A DNA stretch of 25,000 bases from CAYMCQ01 sp964389025 (GCA_964389025.1 CAYMCQ010000063.1:1-25000); one strand, 5' to 3'. Positions 16,169 through 22,848 are shown, counted from the first letter of the stretch. Notes: generated by a model from the letters alone, not told the origin. Numbers and translations are program-made.

Positions 16169-17353
16169 ATGAGTGATCGAACTTATCACATTCTTTGTGG
16201 CGTTGTCGCTTTCCTGGTTTGGGCGGTTTTGTTCATCCGCTCGCTGAAACGCAGCGATGATCCGATGTGGCTCATCAGCAAATGGATTTTTACAGCGATC
16301 ACGCTTGGTTTCATGATTTGGAAGATTATTCCGCTGGCTTTGTCGAATCCATTCATGGGCGTTCCGTTCGTGGCTGCTTGCGGAGTGATTTTTGCGGCGA
16401 TCTGGCGTCGGAGCATCGCGAACATCATCGCCAAACCCTTCGGCAGCCTTTATGACGGCGGCGATCAGGAAGTCGAGCCTCGCCCGATGTATTCCATCGC
16501 AGTCGCAAAACGCAAGAAGGGCAAATACAGCGAAGCCGTCGCGGAAATCCGCAGGCAACTGGAAAAATTTCCCACGGATGTCGAAGGTCATTTGCTGCTC
16601 GCGGAAATCCAGGCTGAAAATTTAAACGACGTTCCCGGCGCGGAAGTGACCATCCATCGCCTGTGCAATCAGCCCGGCCACAGCCCGCGAAACGTCGCGC
16701 TCGCGCTGAATTTTCTGGCGGACTGGCATTTGAAATTCAGCCAGGACCGCGACGCCGCGCAGGCTGCGTTGGAAAAAATCATCCAGCTTTGTCCCGACAC
16801 GGAATTCTCCGTGATGGCGTCGCAACGGATCGGGCGGCTTGGCACCACCGGGCATTTGCTTTCGCCGCACGACCGGCAGCGGCTGCATCTTCACGAAGGC
16901 GTGAAAGACATCGGGCTGCTTCAATCCTCCACGCATCTCATGCCAAAGGAAACCGATCCGGCGAAGCGCGCCGTCGAATACGTGAAACATCTTGAGCAAC
17001 ATCCGCTCGACACCGAAGCGCGCGAGGAACTGGCGATGCTTTACGCGGAGCATTTTCAGCGCGTGGATTTGGCGATTGATCAACTGGAACAGCTTGTGAA
17101 CTGCCCCAACCAGCCGGACAAGCGCATCGCGCGCTGGCTGAATTCCATTGCCGATTTGCAAATCAAGCACAACTCGGACTTGGACGCCGCGCGCGCGACG
17201 TTGCAGCGCATCATTGAAAAATTTCCACGCGCCGCCGCGGCGGAAAACGCGCAGCGGCGACTGGACCTCCTGAAACTCAGCCTCAAAGCCAGCGAGGAAA
17301 AGCAGGGCGTGAAGCTGGGGACTTACGAGCAGGACATTGGGTTGAAACGGTGA
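16169..17353 (+). CDS. Membrane-anchored TPR-repeat protein
   Basis: 394 aa. Hydrophobic segments at about 7-24, 37-57 and 63-80 anchor it in the inner membrane. The rest is helical with tetratricopeptide-like units, for example MYSIAVAKRKKGKYSEAVAEIRRQLEKFP (~108-136), ALNFLADWHLKFSQDRDAAQAALEKI (~180-206), and two late units ending in DQLEQLVNC and RATLQRIIEKFP. TPRs mediate protein-protein contact; the partner is unknown. A weak AGG precedes the ATG. It is convergent with the lipoprotein gene at 17421; the stop codons of both genes lie at the outer ends of the intervening palindrome. Confidence 0.8.
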   Translation: MSDRTYHILCGVVAFLVWAVLFIRSLKRSDDPMWLISKWIFTAITLGFMIWKIIPLALSNPFMGVPFVAACGVIFAAIWRRSIANIIAKPFGSLYDGGDQEVEPRPMYSIAVAKRKKGKYSEAVAEIRRQLEKFPTDVEGHLLLAEIQAENLNDVPGAEVTIHRLCNQPGHSPRNVALALNFLADWHLKFSQDRDAAQAALEKIIQLCPDTEFSVMASQRIGRLGTTGHLLSPHDRQRLHLHEGVKDIGLLQSSTHLMPKETDPAKRAVEYVKHLEQHPLDTEAREELAMLYAEHFQRVDLAIDQLEQLVNCPNQPDKRIARWLNSIADLQIKHNSDLDAARATLQRIIEKFPRAAAAENAQRRLDLLKLSLKASEEKQGVKLGTYEQDIGLKR

Positions 17354-17422
17354 AAAGTTTTCAGTTTCAAGTTCCAAGTTTTCAGCGGGACTGAAAACTG
17401 AAAACTGAACACTTGAAACTTC
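17352..17422. repeat. AGTTTTCAG word palindrome between two convergent genes
   Basis: The central hairpin is AGTTTTCAG (17377-17385), loop CGGGA, CTGAAAACT (17391-17399). An outer pair is AGTTTCAAGT (17363-17372) and ACTTGAAACT (17411-17420). The element spans from the stop of the TPR gene to the stop of the lipoprotein gene on the other strand, so it probably works as a bidirectional terminator. Confidence 0.75.
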
Positions 17423-17819
17423 ACCGCAGCTTCAGCGCGATTTCCTTTTCGAGCTGGTGCGCGAGGTCAATGTCCGTGCCGCCCAATTTGGTGCGGGCCT
17501 GCACGGAGACGGCGCTGACCTTCGGATCCACCTGCTCCACGCGCACCCACACGGTGCGCTGGTTCACCTTGCCTTCGGCGGCTTTGACCATGTTCGTTTC
17601 CGAACTCAGGATGCTTTCCTTGATCAAAGTTCCGTTGGCGCGGATGACATCCTTGGCGGCATTGAAAACTTCATCCGCCGGGCGCTCGTAGCGTCCCTCG
17701 ATTTTATCTTTGACGAAAGGAACGGCGCCGGTGCGCCCTCCTGAAACCGTTTTTACACAGCCGGCGATTAAAGCCATCAACGCGACGCAACCGAGCAGCG
17801 ACAAAATTTTTGTTTTCAT
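17421..17819 (-). CDS. Small lipoprotein (DUF3568-like)
   Basis: 132 aa from the ATG at 17819. This start gives a clean lipoprotein signal (KTKILSLL, hydrophobic core, lipobox LIAGC), so the in-frame ATG at 17870 is not used. The mature part (VPFVKDKIEGRYERPADEVFNAAKDVIRANG, then WVRVEQVDPKVSAVSVQART) resembles small DUF3568-type envelope lipoproteins of unknown function. It should be lipidated and anchored in the envelope. No Shine-Dalgarno is visible. The last residues (AHQLEKEIALKLR) form an amphipathic helix. Confidence 0.75.
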   Translation of the reverse strand: MKTKILSLLGCVALMALIAGCVKTVSGGRTGAVPFVKDKIEGRYERPADEVFNAAKDVIRANGTLIKESILSSETNMVKAAEGKVNQRTVWVRVEQVDPKVSAVSVQARTKLGGTDIDLAHQLEKEIALKLR

Positions 17820-18029
17820 TGGTGCAATGCAATCAAAACCGGGCGCGGCGTCAAGCTTGAAGAAATGCAAAAGTAAAAAGGAAAAATTAAAAATGCCAGC
17901 GAGAATTTGCAGCCTATGTGGATATTAGGCCACGTCAATGGCCAATGACTGATGCAATCACCGCCGCTTTCGCACCCCGCTCGTCACGCGTCGAACGCGG
18001 CGCGCTCCGAAAACATCCGGGGGCGTTGA

Positions 18030-18105
18030 TGGCAACGATGAAGCTCAGCGACAGACAGCCGCAGCGTAGCTGCGGGTGGCTGTTCGATGCAGCGCCGGGT
18101 TCGGC
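18030..18105 (-). other. attC site of an integron gene cassette
   Basis: Read on the minus strand it begins with R'' GCCGAAC (18105-18099), then CCGG and an L''-like box CGCTGCAT. The centre is foldable (ACAGCC, CGCAGC, loop TAC, GCTGCG, GGCTGT). It ends with an L'-like box CGCTGAGCTTCATC and R' GTTGCCA (18036-18030). Length 76 bp. R'' departs slightly from RYYYAAC, and R' differs because its last bases come from the flanking DNA. The order of boxes is that of environmental attC sites. Confidence 0.6.
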
Positions 18106-18310
18106 ATACTGTCTTGTTTGGAATCAGACATTTAGTGATCTCCTCCAATAACTAATCCTCCAATAATCAGTCCTGAGCAAATAAGGAAAATAGCCGCGCC
18201 AACAAAAACACCTTTCAGCAGGCTTTTTTTCCATATAGCGACAATGACAGCAATTATGCTGCTACCCGCCAAAATATATGAAAGCAATTGTATCATATAA
18301 GTATGCCGAA
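18036..18310 (-). mobile_element. Lone 275-bp integron-type gene cassette
   Basis: A cassette boundary G^TTCGGCATACT is at 18311/18310 on the minus strand, and the attC ends at G^TT (18036). The 12-bp word GTTCGGCATACT (minus, 18311-18300) is the reverse complement of AGTATGCCGAAC (minus, 18110-18099), as expected if both derive from one circular attC. The cassette holds one small ORF in the orientation typical for cassettes and looks AT-richer than its surroundings. No integron integrase or second cassette is in the window. Confidence 0.55.
18132..18296 (-). CDS. 54-aa two-helix membrane protein carried by the cassette
   Basis: Two hydrophobic helices (about 4-22, LLSYILAGSSIIAVIVAIW, and 29-49, GVFVGAAIFLICSGLIIGG) are joined by a basic turn (KKSLLKG), so the loop should be cytoplasmic. 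The start is 14 nt from the cassette boundary, which is usual for cassette genes. The in-frame ATG upstream at 18341 would cross the boundary. No homologue is recognised. Small membrane proteins are common cargo of environmental cassettes. Confidence 0.6.
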   Translation of the reverse strand: MIQLLSYILAGSSIIAVIVAIWKKSLLKGVFVGAAIFLICSGLIIGGLVIGGDH

Positions 18311-18331
18311 CTATTGATATACGATACGCCA

Positions 18332-18347
18332 TGCACGACATCGTGCA
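18332..18347. repeat. Perfect palindrome TGCACGA-CA-TCGTGCA
   Basis: 7-bp arms with a 2-nt centre, followed by a second copy of TGCACGA overlapping the right arm (18344-18350) and six T at 18354-18359. It could be an operator for the pseudogene at 18386 or a terminator remnant; no plus-strand gene lies just upstream. Confidence 0.4.
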
Positions 18348-18385
18348 CGATTGTTTTTTGCAACGGCAGCTTTTATCATGGGTTT

Positions 18386-18624
18386 ATGAAACCGGACTTG
18401 CGAATTTCCATCAAGGATTATTCTCCGCCTTCGCCTTAGGCTTCGGCGTGACAAGCCGGAACAAAAGTCTCAAAGTCTTGCTCGCTCGCGTTCCTTTTGG
18501 CACGCGGCAGTTCTTCGTGCGCATGAACGGCCAGCCCTGGCCGAAGGATGGAAAACCGGCTTCGATGACGAGGGTTATGACTGCGTTGCGAAAGGCGTTA
18601 GTAAAATCAACGGATAGAGCGTAG
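18386..18624 (+). pseudogene. Small gene broken by a 32-nt hairpin insertion
   Basis: The 5' part from ATG 18386 encodes MKPDLRISIKDY and soon hits a stop (TAG 18437) inside a hairpin. The 3' part, in another frame from 18454, encodes SRNKSLKVLLARVPFG, then QFFVRMNGQPWPKDGKP and RVMTALRKALVK, ending at TAG 18622. Joined without 18422-18453 the two parts give one coherent ~68-residue protein. I recall similar small hypothetical proteins in Verrucomicrobia but know no function. The 32-nt insert is not a multiple of three, so the gene is probably inactive unless the 3' part is started separately. Confidence 0.5.
18422..18453. repeat. Hairpin insert inside the pseudogene
   Basis: Contains CGCCTTCGCCTTAGGCTTCG, continuing GGCG: complementary blocks CGCC...GCCT and AGGC...GGCG with TTC/TTC mismatches. 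It separates two reading frames of one apparent small protein. Confidence 0.5.
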
Positions 18625-18696
18625 GTAGTGGTATGATTTGAATTTAGGAAATGTAGTGAATCGCCCGACTACAATTTGTGAAAATATACCACTACC
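18624..18696. repeat. REP-like 73-bp palindrome upstream of larE
   Basis: Perfect 11-bp outer arms GGTAGTGGTAT (18624-18634) and ATACCACTACC (18686-18696). A nested hairpin is GTAGT (18653-18657) with ACTAC (18668-18672). It begins at the stop codon of the pseudogene and ends ~50 nt before the larE start. Its size and nested stems resemble small non-autonomous palindromic elements. Confidence 0.65.
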
Positions 18697-18745
18697 AGAA
18701 CGTAACCGCGCTTGCGCCATTGAAAGAAAATGTCATTCTGAAAGG

Positions 18746-19711
18746 GTGACGAAGTTTGAACAGTTGCAGGAATTGCTCCGGTCGTATGGCTCATGCCTCG
18801 TGGCGTATTCAGGCGGAGTGGATTCGGCGTTTCTGGCGCGAGTGGCGCACGATGTCTTGCGCGAAAAATCTCTGGCAGTCATCGCGGATTCGCCGAGCCT
18901 GCCGAGGCGCGAGTTGGAGGAGGCGTTGAGCATCGGCAAGCAATTTCATTTTCCGGTGCGCGTGGTTCGCACGAGGGAATTTTCAAATCCGAGCTATTTG
19001 TCGAACCCGGCAAACCGCTGTTATTTCTGCAAGCACGAGTTGTTCAGCGAACTTGAGCCGCTGGCGCGCGCGGAAAAATTTTCCGTGATCGCCTACGGCG
19101 AGAACGCGAGTGACGTGGGCGATTTTCGTCCAGGCGCGAAGGCTGCGGGCGAGTTTCAAGTGCGCGCGCCGTTGAAGGAAGTGGGTTTGACCAAGCAAGA
19201 AATCCGCGAGTTGTCGTCGCAGCTCGGTTTGCCGACGGCGGAGAAGCCGCAGATGGCGTGCTTGAGTTCGCGCATTCCGCACGGCGAAGTTGTCACCGAG
19301 GAAAAGTTGCGGATGATCGAGGCGGCGGAGAATGTTCTGAAGGATTTTGGTTTTTATGATGTGAGAGTGAGGCATCATGAGTTGGCTATCGGCCATCGGC
19401 TATCGGCTATCGGCAGAGCGGGTGAGGCGATAGCCAATAGACAATCGCCGATAGCCGATGCTGCCAGTCAATCGCCGATAGCCGATGCTGCGCTGGCGCT
19501 CGCCCGCATTGAAGTGGGCGCGACGGAGCTACCAAGGTTGCTGGAAAATGGTTTGTCGGAGCGCGTGGCGGAGGCGTTGAAGAAAATCGGTTACGCGCAC
19601 GTGACGGTGGATTTGCAGGGGTATCGGCGGGGGAACTTGAATCAACTTGCGGATTCACGCATCACGTTTCACGCATCAGGCGAGGTGGCGGATGTGAAGA
19701 GTGATGCGTGA
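18746..19711 (+). CDS. larE: LarE-like ATP-dependent sacrificial sulfur transferase (PP-loop)
   Basis: 321 aa from GTG 18746, chosen because homologues begin MTKFEQLQ-like; the frame is open upstream to TTG 18638 but that part is unlike the family. The PP-loop SGGVDS (22-27) binds ATP. Cysteines C92 and C95 (RCYFCK) and C172 (QMACLSSRIPHG) are present; the third matches the region of the sacrificial cysteine (C176 in L. plantarum LarE), and CxxC plus Cys suggests the Fe-S cluster type. LarE thiolates the pyridinium dicarboxylate precursor of the nickel-pincer cofactor. No larB or larC is near. Residues ~213-250 (RLSAIGRAGEAIANRQSPIADA and a second SPIADA) are repeat-derived, and the C-terminus (RITFHASGEVADVKSDA) lies in another palindrome. 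Confidence 0.85.
   Translation: MTKFEQLQELLRSYGSCLVAYSGGVDSAFLARVAHDVLREKSLAVIADSPSLPRRELEEALSIGKQFHFPVRVVRTREFSNPSYLSNPANRCYFCKHELFSELEPLARAEKFSVIAYGENASDVGDFRPGAKAAGEFQVRAPLKEVGLTKQEIRELSSQLGLPTAEKPQMACLSSRIPHGEVVTEEKLRMIEAAENVLKDFGFYDVRVRHHELAIGHRLSAIGRAGEAIANRQSPIADAASQSPIADAALALARIEVGATELPRLLENGLSERVAEALKKIGYAHVTVDLQGYRRGNLNQLADSRITFHASGEVADVKSDA
19382..19491. repeat. GGCTATCGGC word palindrome inside larE
   Basis: The left arm (19382-19414) repeats GGCTATC/GGCCATC words. The right arm carries the complementary words GCCGATAGCC and GATAGCCAATAG. Within the right arm a 23-nt word occurs twice (19442-19464 and 19469-19491), a 27-nt period equal to 9 codons. The reading frame stays open, so it is translated. 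Confidence 0.85.
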
Positions 19712-19719
19712 TGCGTGAA
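19654..19719. repeat. TTCACGCATCA word palindrome at the 3' end of larE
   Basis: The left arm (19654-19678) has TTCACGCATCACG and TTTCACGCATCA. The right arm TGATGCGTGATGCGTGAA (19702-19719) is complementary. The larE stop (TGA 19709-19711) lies inside the right arm, so the arms encode the protein's last residues and may terminate its transcript. Confidence 0.8.
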
Positions 19720-19755
19720 ACTTTTCACCGGAAACGGTTTTAGAACAAAGAGTTT

Positions 19756-21042
19756 ATGCCACAATTTTCATACAAGGCGCGGCGGCGCAGCGGCGAAGTG
19801 GTGCAAGGCGTCCTCGAAGTCGCGGACCGCGGCGCGGCGCTGATTCAAATCGAGCGGCTTGGGCTTTTTCCAGTGGCGGTGGAAGCGGCAAAGGGCGGTG
19901 CGAGCGCGTCCGGCGCAAAAACACCCGGCGCGAAGCGGGATTTTTCCGAGTTGCTGCCGCAATCGGTGCGGGCGTATCTCAAGCGCAAGCGCAAACCAAA
20001 GTTGCAGGAGCTGGCGACGTTCACGCAGCAGTTGGCGAATTTGCTGCAATCGGGAATGCCGCTGACGGTGGCGCTCAACAGCATGACGCACCTGCAGTCC
20101 AAGGGAATTCCCGCCGAGGTCACGACGAATCTCAAGCAGGAAGTGATGGAAGGCAGGAGTTTGTCCGACGCGATGGCGAAACAGCCGGTCATTTTTTCCG
20201 ACCTTTACGTGAACCTTGTGCGCGCTGGCGAATCGTCCGGCGCGCTGGTGGAAGTGTTGAGGCGAATGGCGACGCACTTCCAGCAGTTCGCAGAAGTGCA
20301 GGGCAAGGTGACGACGGCGATGATCTACCCGGCGATGGTGTGTCTGGTCGGCGTGGGGCTGATCCTGTTTTTCATTTATTTCATGCTGCCGAAGTTCATT
20401 GACATGTTCAACGACTTCGACGTGGCATTGCCGTTGCCGACGCGGATATTGATCGGGATCAGCAAGGTTTTCACGGGCTATTGGTGGCTGGTGATTTTGG
20501 TGATGGTGGTCGCCGGGGTGATTTTCAAACGGTTTCAGGCAACGGAGGAGGGCAAGCGCCGGATTGACCAAATAAAGATGAAATTGCCGGTCATCGGGAA
20601 AGTGGTGAGGACGAATTTGTTCGCGCAGTTTTCACGCACGCTCGCCACGCTGCTCGAAAATGGCGTGCCGGTCTTGAACGCGCTGAAAATTACCGAGCAG
20701 GTCATTCCCAACCGCCTGCTCAAAGACGCCATTGCAAAAACGCGCGAGGCGGTCACCGACGGCAAAACCATCGCGCAACCGCTGGCGCAATCGAAACTTT
20801 TCCCGCAGCTGATGATTGACCTCGTGAAGATCGGCGAAGAGACGGGCAACGTGCCGGGGGCGCTGACAAATCTGGCGGACACTTACGAGAGCGAGCTGCA
20901 AATTTCTTTGCGCATCATGATGAACCTGATCGAGCCGGTGCTGATTGTCGTCATGGCGGTGGGCGTCGGCTTTCTGTTGTTAAGTGTGTTGCTGCCGATG
21001 TTCCGATTGATTGCCAGCATCAATACAGGCAGCTCAAAGTGA
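19756..21042 (+). CDS. gspF: Type II secretion / type IV pilus inner-membrane platform protein GspF
   Basis: 428 aa, the usual length for GspF/PilC. Two T2SSF domains are visible: the first from ATFTQQLANLLQSGMPLTVALNSM (about 85-210), the second from FAQFSRTLATLLENGVPVLNALKI (about 290-410). Three hydrophobic segments follow the family order: MVCLVGVGLILFFIYFMLP (~195-214), WWLVILVMVVAGVIF (~238-255) and VLIVVMAVGVGFLLLSVLL (~397-417). The N-terminal FSYKARRRSGEVVQG motif is typical. The protein couples the assembly ATPase to pseudopilus growth. It heads an operon of pseudopilin genes; the ATPase (GspE), secretin (GspD) and major pseudopilin (GspG) are not in the window. Confidence 0.93.
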   Translation: MPQFSYKARRRSGEVVQGVLEVADRGAALIQIERLGLFPVAVEAAKGGASASGAKTPGAKRDFSELLPQSVRAYLKRKRKPKLQELATFTQQLANLLQSGMPLTVALNSMTHLQSKGIPAEVTTNLKQEVMEGRSLSDAMAKQPVIFSDLYVNLVRAGESSGALVEVLRRMATHFQQFAEVQGKVTTAMIYPAMVCLVGVGLILFFIYFMLPKFIDMFNDFDVALPLPTRILIGISKVFTGYWWLVILVMVVAGVIFKRFQATEEGKRRIDQIKMKLPVIGKVVRTNLFAQFSRTLATLLENGVPVLNALKITEQVIPNRLLKDAIAKTREAVTDGKTIAQPLAQSKLFPQLMIDLVKIGEETGNVPGALTNLADTYESELQISLRIMMNLIEPVLIVVMAVGVGFLLLSVLLPMFRLIASINTGSSK

Positions 21043-21065
21043 AGTTCGTCTCTCACAAGGAAAAA

Positions 21066-21551
21066 ATGCCCGCCGGCGTGAATCGCGGTTTTACGCTCAT
21101 TGAAATCATGATCGTCGTGGCGATCATCGGTTTGTGTGTCGCGGGGTTCGTTCCGATACTTTTCAACACGTCGCGCAAGGAAGGATTTCGCAAAACGGTG
21201 GCGGACATCGTGGAAGTGTGCGAGGGCGCGCGGCGGCGCGCAATCATGGGCGGCTCGATGACGGAGGTGCATTTTTATCCGCAGGAGCGGCGAATGTCAG
21301 TGGGCGCGTCATCGGGCGAAGGCGAAGGATCGTCTGTGACGTCGGCGTCGTGGCCGGACACGGTGGGCCTTGAAATGCTGGACGTGAATTTGACCGAGTG
21401 GAAAGACACGGAAGAAGCGCGGGTGCGTTTTCATCCGAACGGCACGTCGGATGAAATGACCATCATCCTGCGCTCTGAAAAGAATGAGTATAAAAAAATA
21501 ACTTTGGAGCCGTTGACTGCGCTGGCGTCGGCGGAGCCGTTGCTGCGATGA
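21066..21551 (+). CDS. gspH: Type II secretion minor pseudopilin GspH-like
   Basis: 161 aa from ATG 21066, chosen for AAGGA 4 nt upstream and a short basic leader (MPAGVNRG). A GTG at 21039 overlapping the gspF stop is the alternative. The prepilin peptidase site is G^FTLIEIM with Glu5, followed by the hydrophobic helix IVVAIIGLCVAGFVPIL. The globular part (VEVCEGARRRAIMGGSMTEVHFYP, then VRFHPNGTSDEMTIIL) matches the GspH/FimT layout. It should sit near the pseudopilus tip. The stop overlaps the gspI start by 4 nt. Confidence 0.85.
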   Translation: MPAGVNRGFTLIEIMIVVAIIGLCVAGFVPILFNTSRKEGFRKTVADIVEVCEGARRRAIMGGSMTEVHFYPQERRMSVGASSGEGEGSSVTSASWPDTVGLEMLDVNLTEWKDTEEARVRFHPNGTSDEMTIILRSEKNEYKKITLEPLTALASAEPLLR

Positions 21552-22030
21552 AAAGGATTGTGACGAGTGACGAATGTCGGGTGACGAGTCGAGCGCAATG
21601 CGTCGGCGAGACATTTTCTCGTCACACGCCACTCATCACACGTCACACCAGAGCTTTCACACTGATTGAAGTGATGATTGCCCTGGCGATTTTTTTCTCA
21701 TGCATGTTCGCGATTCTCGCCCTGGTTTCCACCGCGTTGCGCAATGCGCGTTCGCTCCAGGCGACGGACGCGGACGCGGGGATGATCGCGTCGCAGCTTG
21801 CGATGACGAACCGGTTGTTTGAAGGAGGAACTTCTGGCGATTTTGGGGATATTTACCCGGATAGCCGGTGGGATCAGGATGTGGGGGAAGCTTCGTCCAA
21901 CGGATTGTTTCAAGTGGATTTTCTTGTGACGCGCCGGGTGGGACAACGCGATGTGATGACAACGATGAGTATTTTGCTTTACAAGCCGGAATCGCCGCCG
22001 GGCAGCATGAGCAAAGGACTGTCCAGATGA
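21548..22030 (+). CDS. gspI: Type II secretion minor pseudopilin GspI-like with repeat-encoded leader
   Basis: 160 aa. The prepilin site is RA^FTLIEVM (Ala at -1, Glu5 present), followed by helix IALAIFFSCMFAILALV and a small globular domain typical of GspI. The leader before the cleavage site is ~36 residues, much longer than usual, and is almost wholly encoded by a word palindrome (TSDECRVTSR, then RHTPLITRHT). It would be removed by the prepilin peptidase if processed. ATGA overlaps link it to gspH upstream and gspJ downstream. Confidence 0.85.
   Translation: MKRIVTSDECRVTSRAQCVGETFSRHTPLITRHTRAFTLIEVMIALAIFFSCMFAILALVSTALRNARSLQATDADAGMIASQLAMTNRLFEGGTSGDFGDIYPDSRWDQDVGEASSNGLFQVDFLVTRRVGQRDVMTTMSILLYKPESPPGSMSKGLSR
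21561..21648. repeat. GTGACGAGT word palindrome encoding the GspI leader
   Basis: The left arm (21561-21590) has GTGACGAGTGACGAATG and GGTGACGAGT. The right arm (21618-21648) has CTCGTCAC, CACTCATCACACGTCAC. The best stem is GTGACGAG (21582-21589) with CTCGTCAC (21618-21625). The element lies between the gspI start codon and the codons for the pilin cleavage site and keeps the frame open. Confidence 0.8.
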
Positions 22031-22848
22031 AACGATTTTCAAATGACGCATCACGCGGCCTGCGGCGTGGAAGAGCTTTCACGTTGATTGAAATCATGGT
22101 GGCGATGGCCATTATGGGCATGATCGTCATGGCGATTTACTCGAGTTGGATGGCGATTGTGAAGGGCCGCGCCGTCGGCGTGGCGGCGGCGACGGCGGCG
22201 CAACGCGAGCGAATGTCCATCCGGGTGATCGAAGAAGCGTTGATGTCGGCGCAGTTGTTTGCGGAGAACGCGAAACTGTATTCGTTTGTGGCGGAGAACG
22301 GCGGCGATGACTCATCGCTGAGCTTTGTTTCGCGGTTGACGGATTCGTTTCTGCGCAGTGGAAAGTTCGAGGGGTTCAATGTGCGACGCGTCACGTTTTC
22401 AATCGAGGCAGGGAAGTCGTCATCGGGATATGGTTCCGAAAACCGCCTGGTGCTGCGGCAGAACCCAATCCTGCTGGAAATGGATGAGGACGAAGTGGAG
22501 AATCCAATCGTGCTGGCGCGAAACGTGAAGGAGTTCAAAGTGGAATTTTGGGACACGCGGCTGGGCGACTGGATTGACGAGTGGACGACGACGAACCAGT
22601 TGCCGAAGCTGGTGAAAGTTTTTCTCAGTGTGAACAGAGAAAACCAAAAAGGCTATCAGCCTAGCAAGGCTTACGATGAAGTGACGCGGATCATCGGCCT
22701 GCCCTCGACCGGCGTGCCGTCTGGCTGGCAAATGCCGCAGGCCCCGCAGCCGGCAGCAGGCGGGAATCCCGCGGGAGGCAGCGGTTCGCAGCCAGGCACA
22801 CCCAATCGCAACCCGCCGGGCGGCAACAACCGAGTTCGTCCGCTATGA
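22027..22848 (+). CDS. gspJ: Type II secretion minor pseudopilin GspJ-like
   Basis: 273 aa from ATG 22027, which overlaps the gspI stop as ATGA; an in-frame ATG at 21868 lies inside gspI and is not used. The prepilin site is RA^FTLIEIM with Glu5 and a following helix VAMAIMGMIVMAIYSSWM. The globular domain (RMSIRVIEEALMSAQLF, then RNVKEFKVEFWD and LPKLVKVFLSV) fits GspJ. The C-terminal ~40 residues are Pro/Gly/Asn-rich and probably disordered. It should form a tip complex with GspI and GspK. Confidence 0.87.
   Translation: MKRFSNDASRGLRRGRAFTLIEIMVAMAIMGMIVMAIYSSWMAIVKGRAVGVAAATAAQRERMSIRVIEEALMSAQLFAENAKLYSFVAENGGDDSSLSFVSRLTDSFLRSGKFEGFNVRRVTFSIEAGKSSSGYGSENRLVLRQNPILLEMDEDEVENPIVLARNVKEFKVEFWDTRLGDWIDEWTTTNQLPKLVKVFLSVNRENQKGYQPSKAYDEVTRIIGLPSTGVPSGWQMPQAPQPAAGGNPAGGSGSQPGTPNRNPPGGNNRVRPL

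Noticed and set aside
17820..18029. A second cassette or gene downstream of the attC
   Set aside because: No attC boxes, no convincing ORF; only A-rich sequence and short overlapping words (CAATGGCCAATGAC).
19382..19491. CRISPR-like array in larE
   Set aside because: Only two 23-nt copies with a 4-nt interval, translated in frame and forming a palindrome; no spacers.
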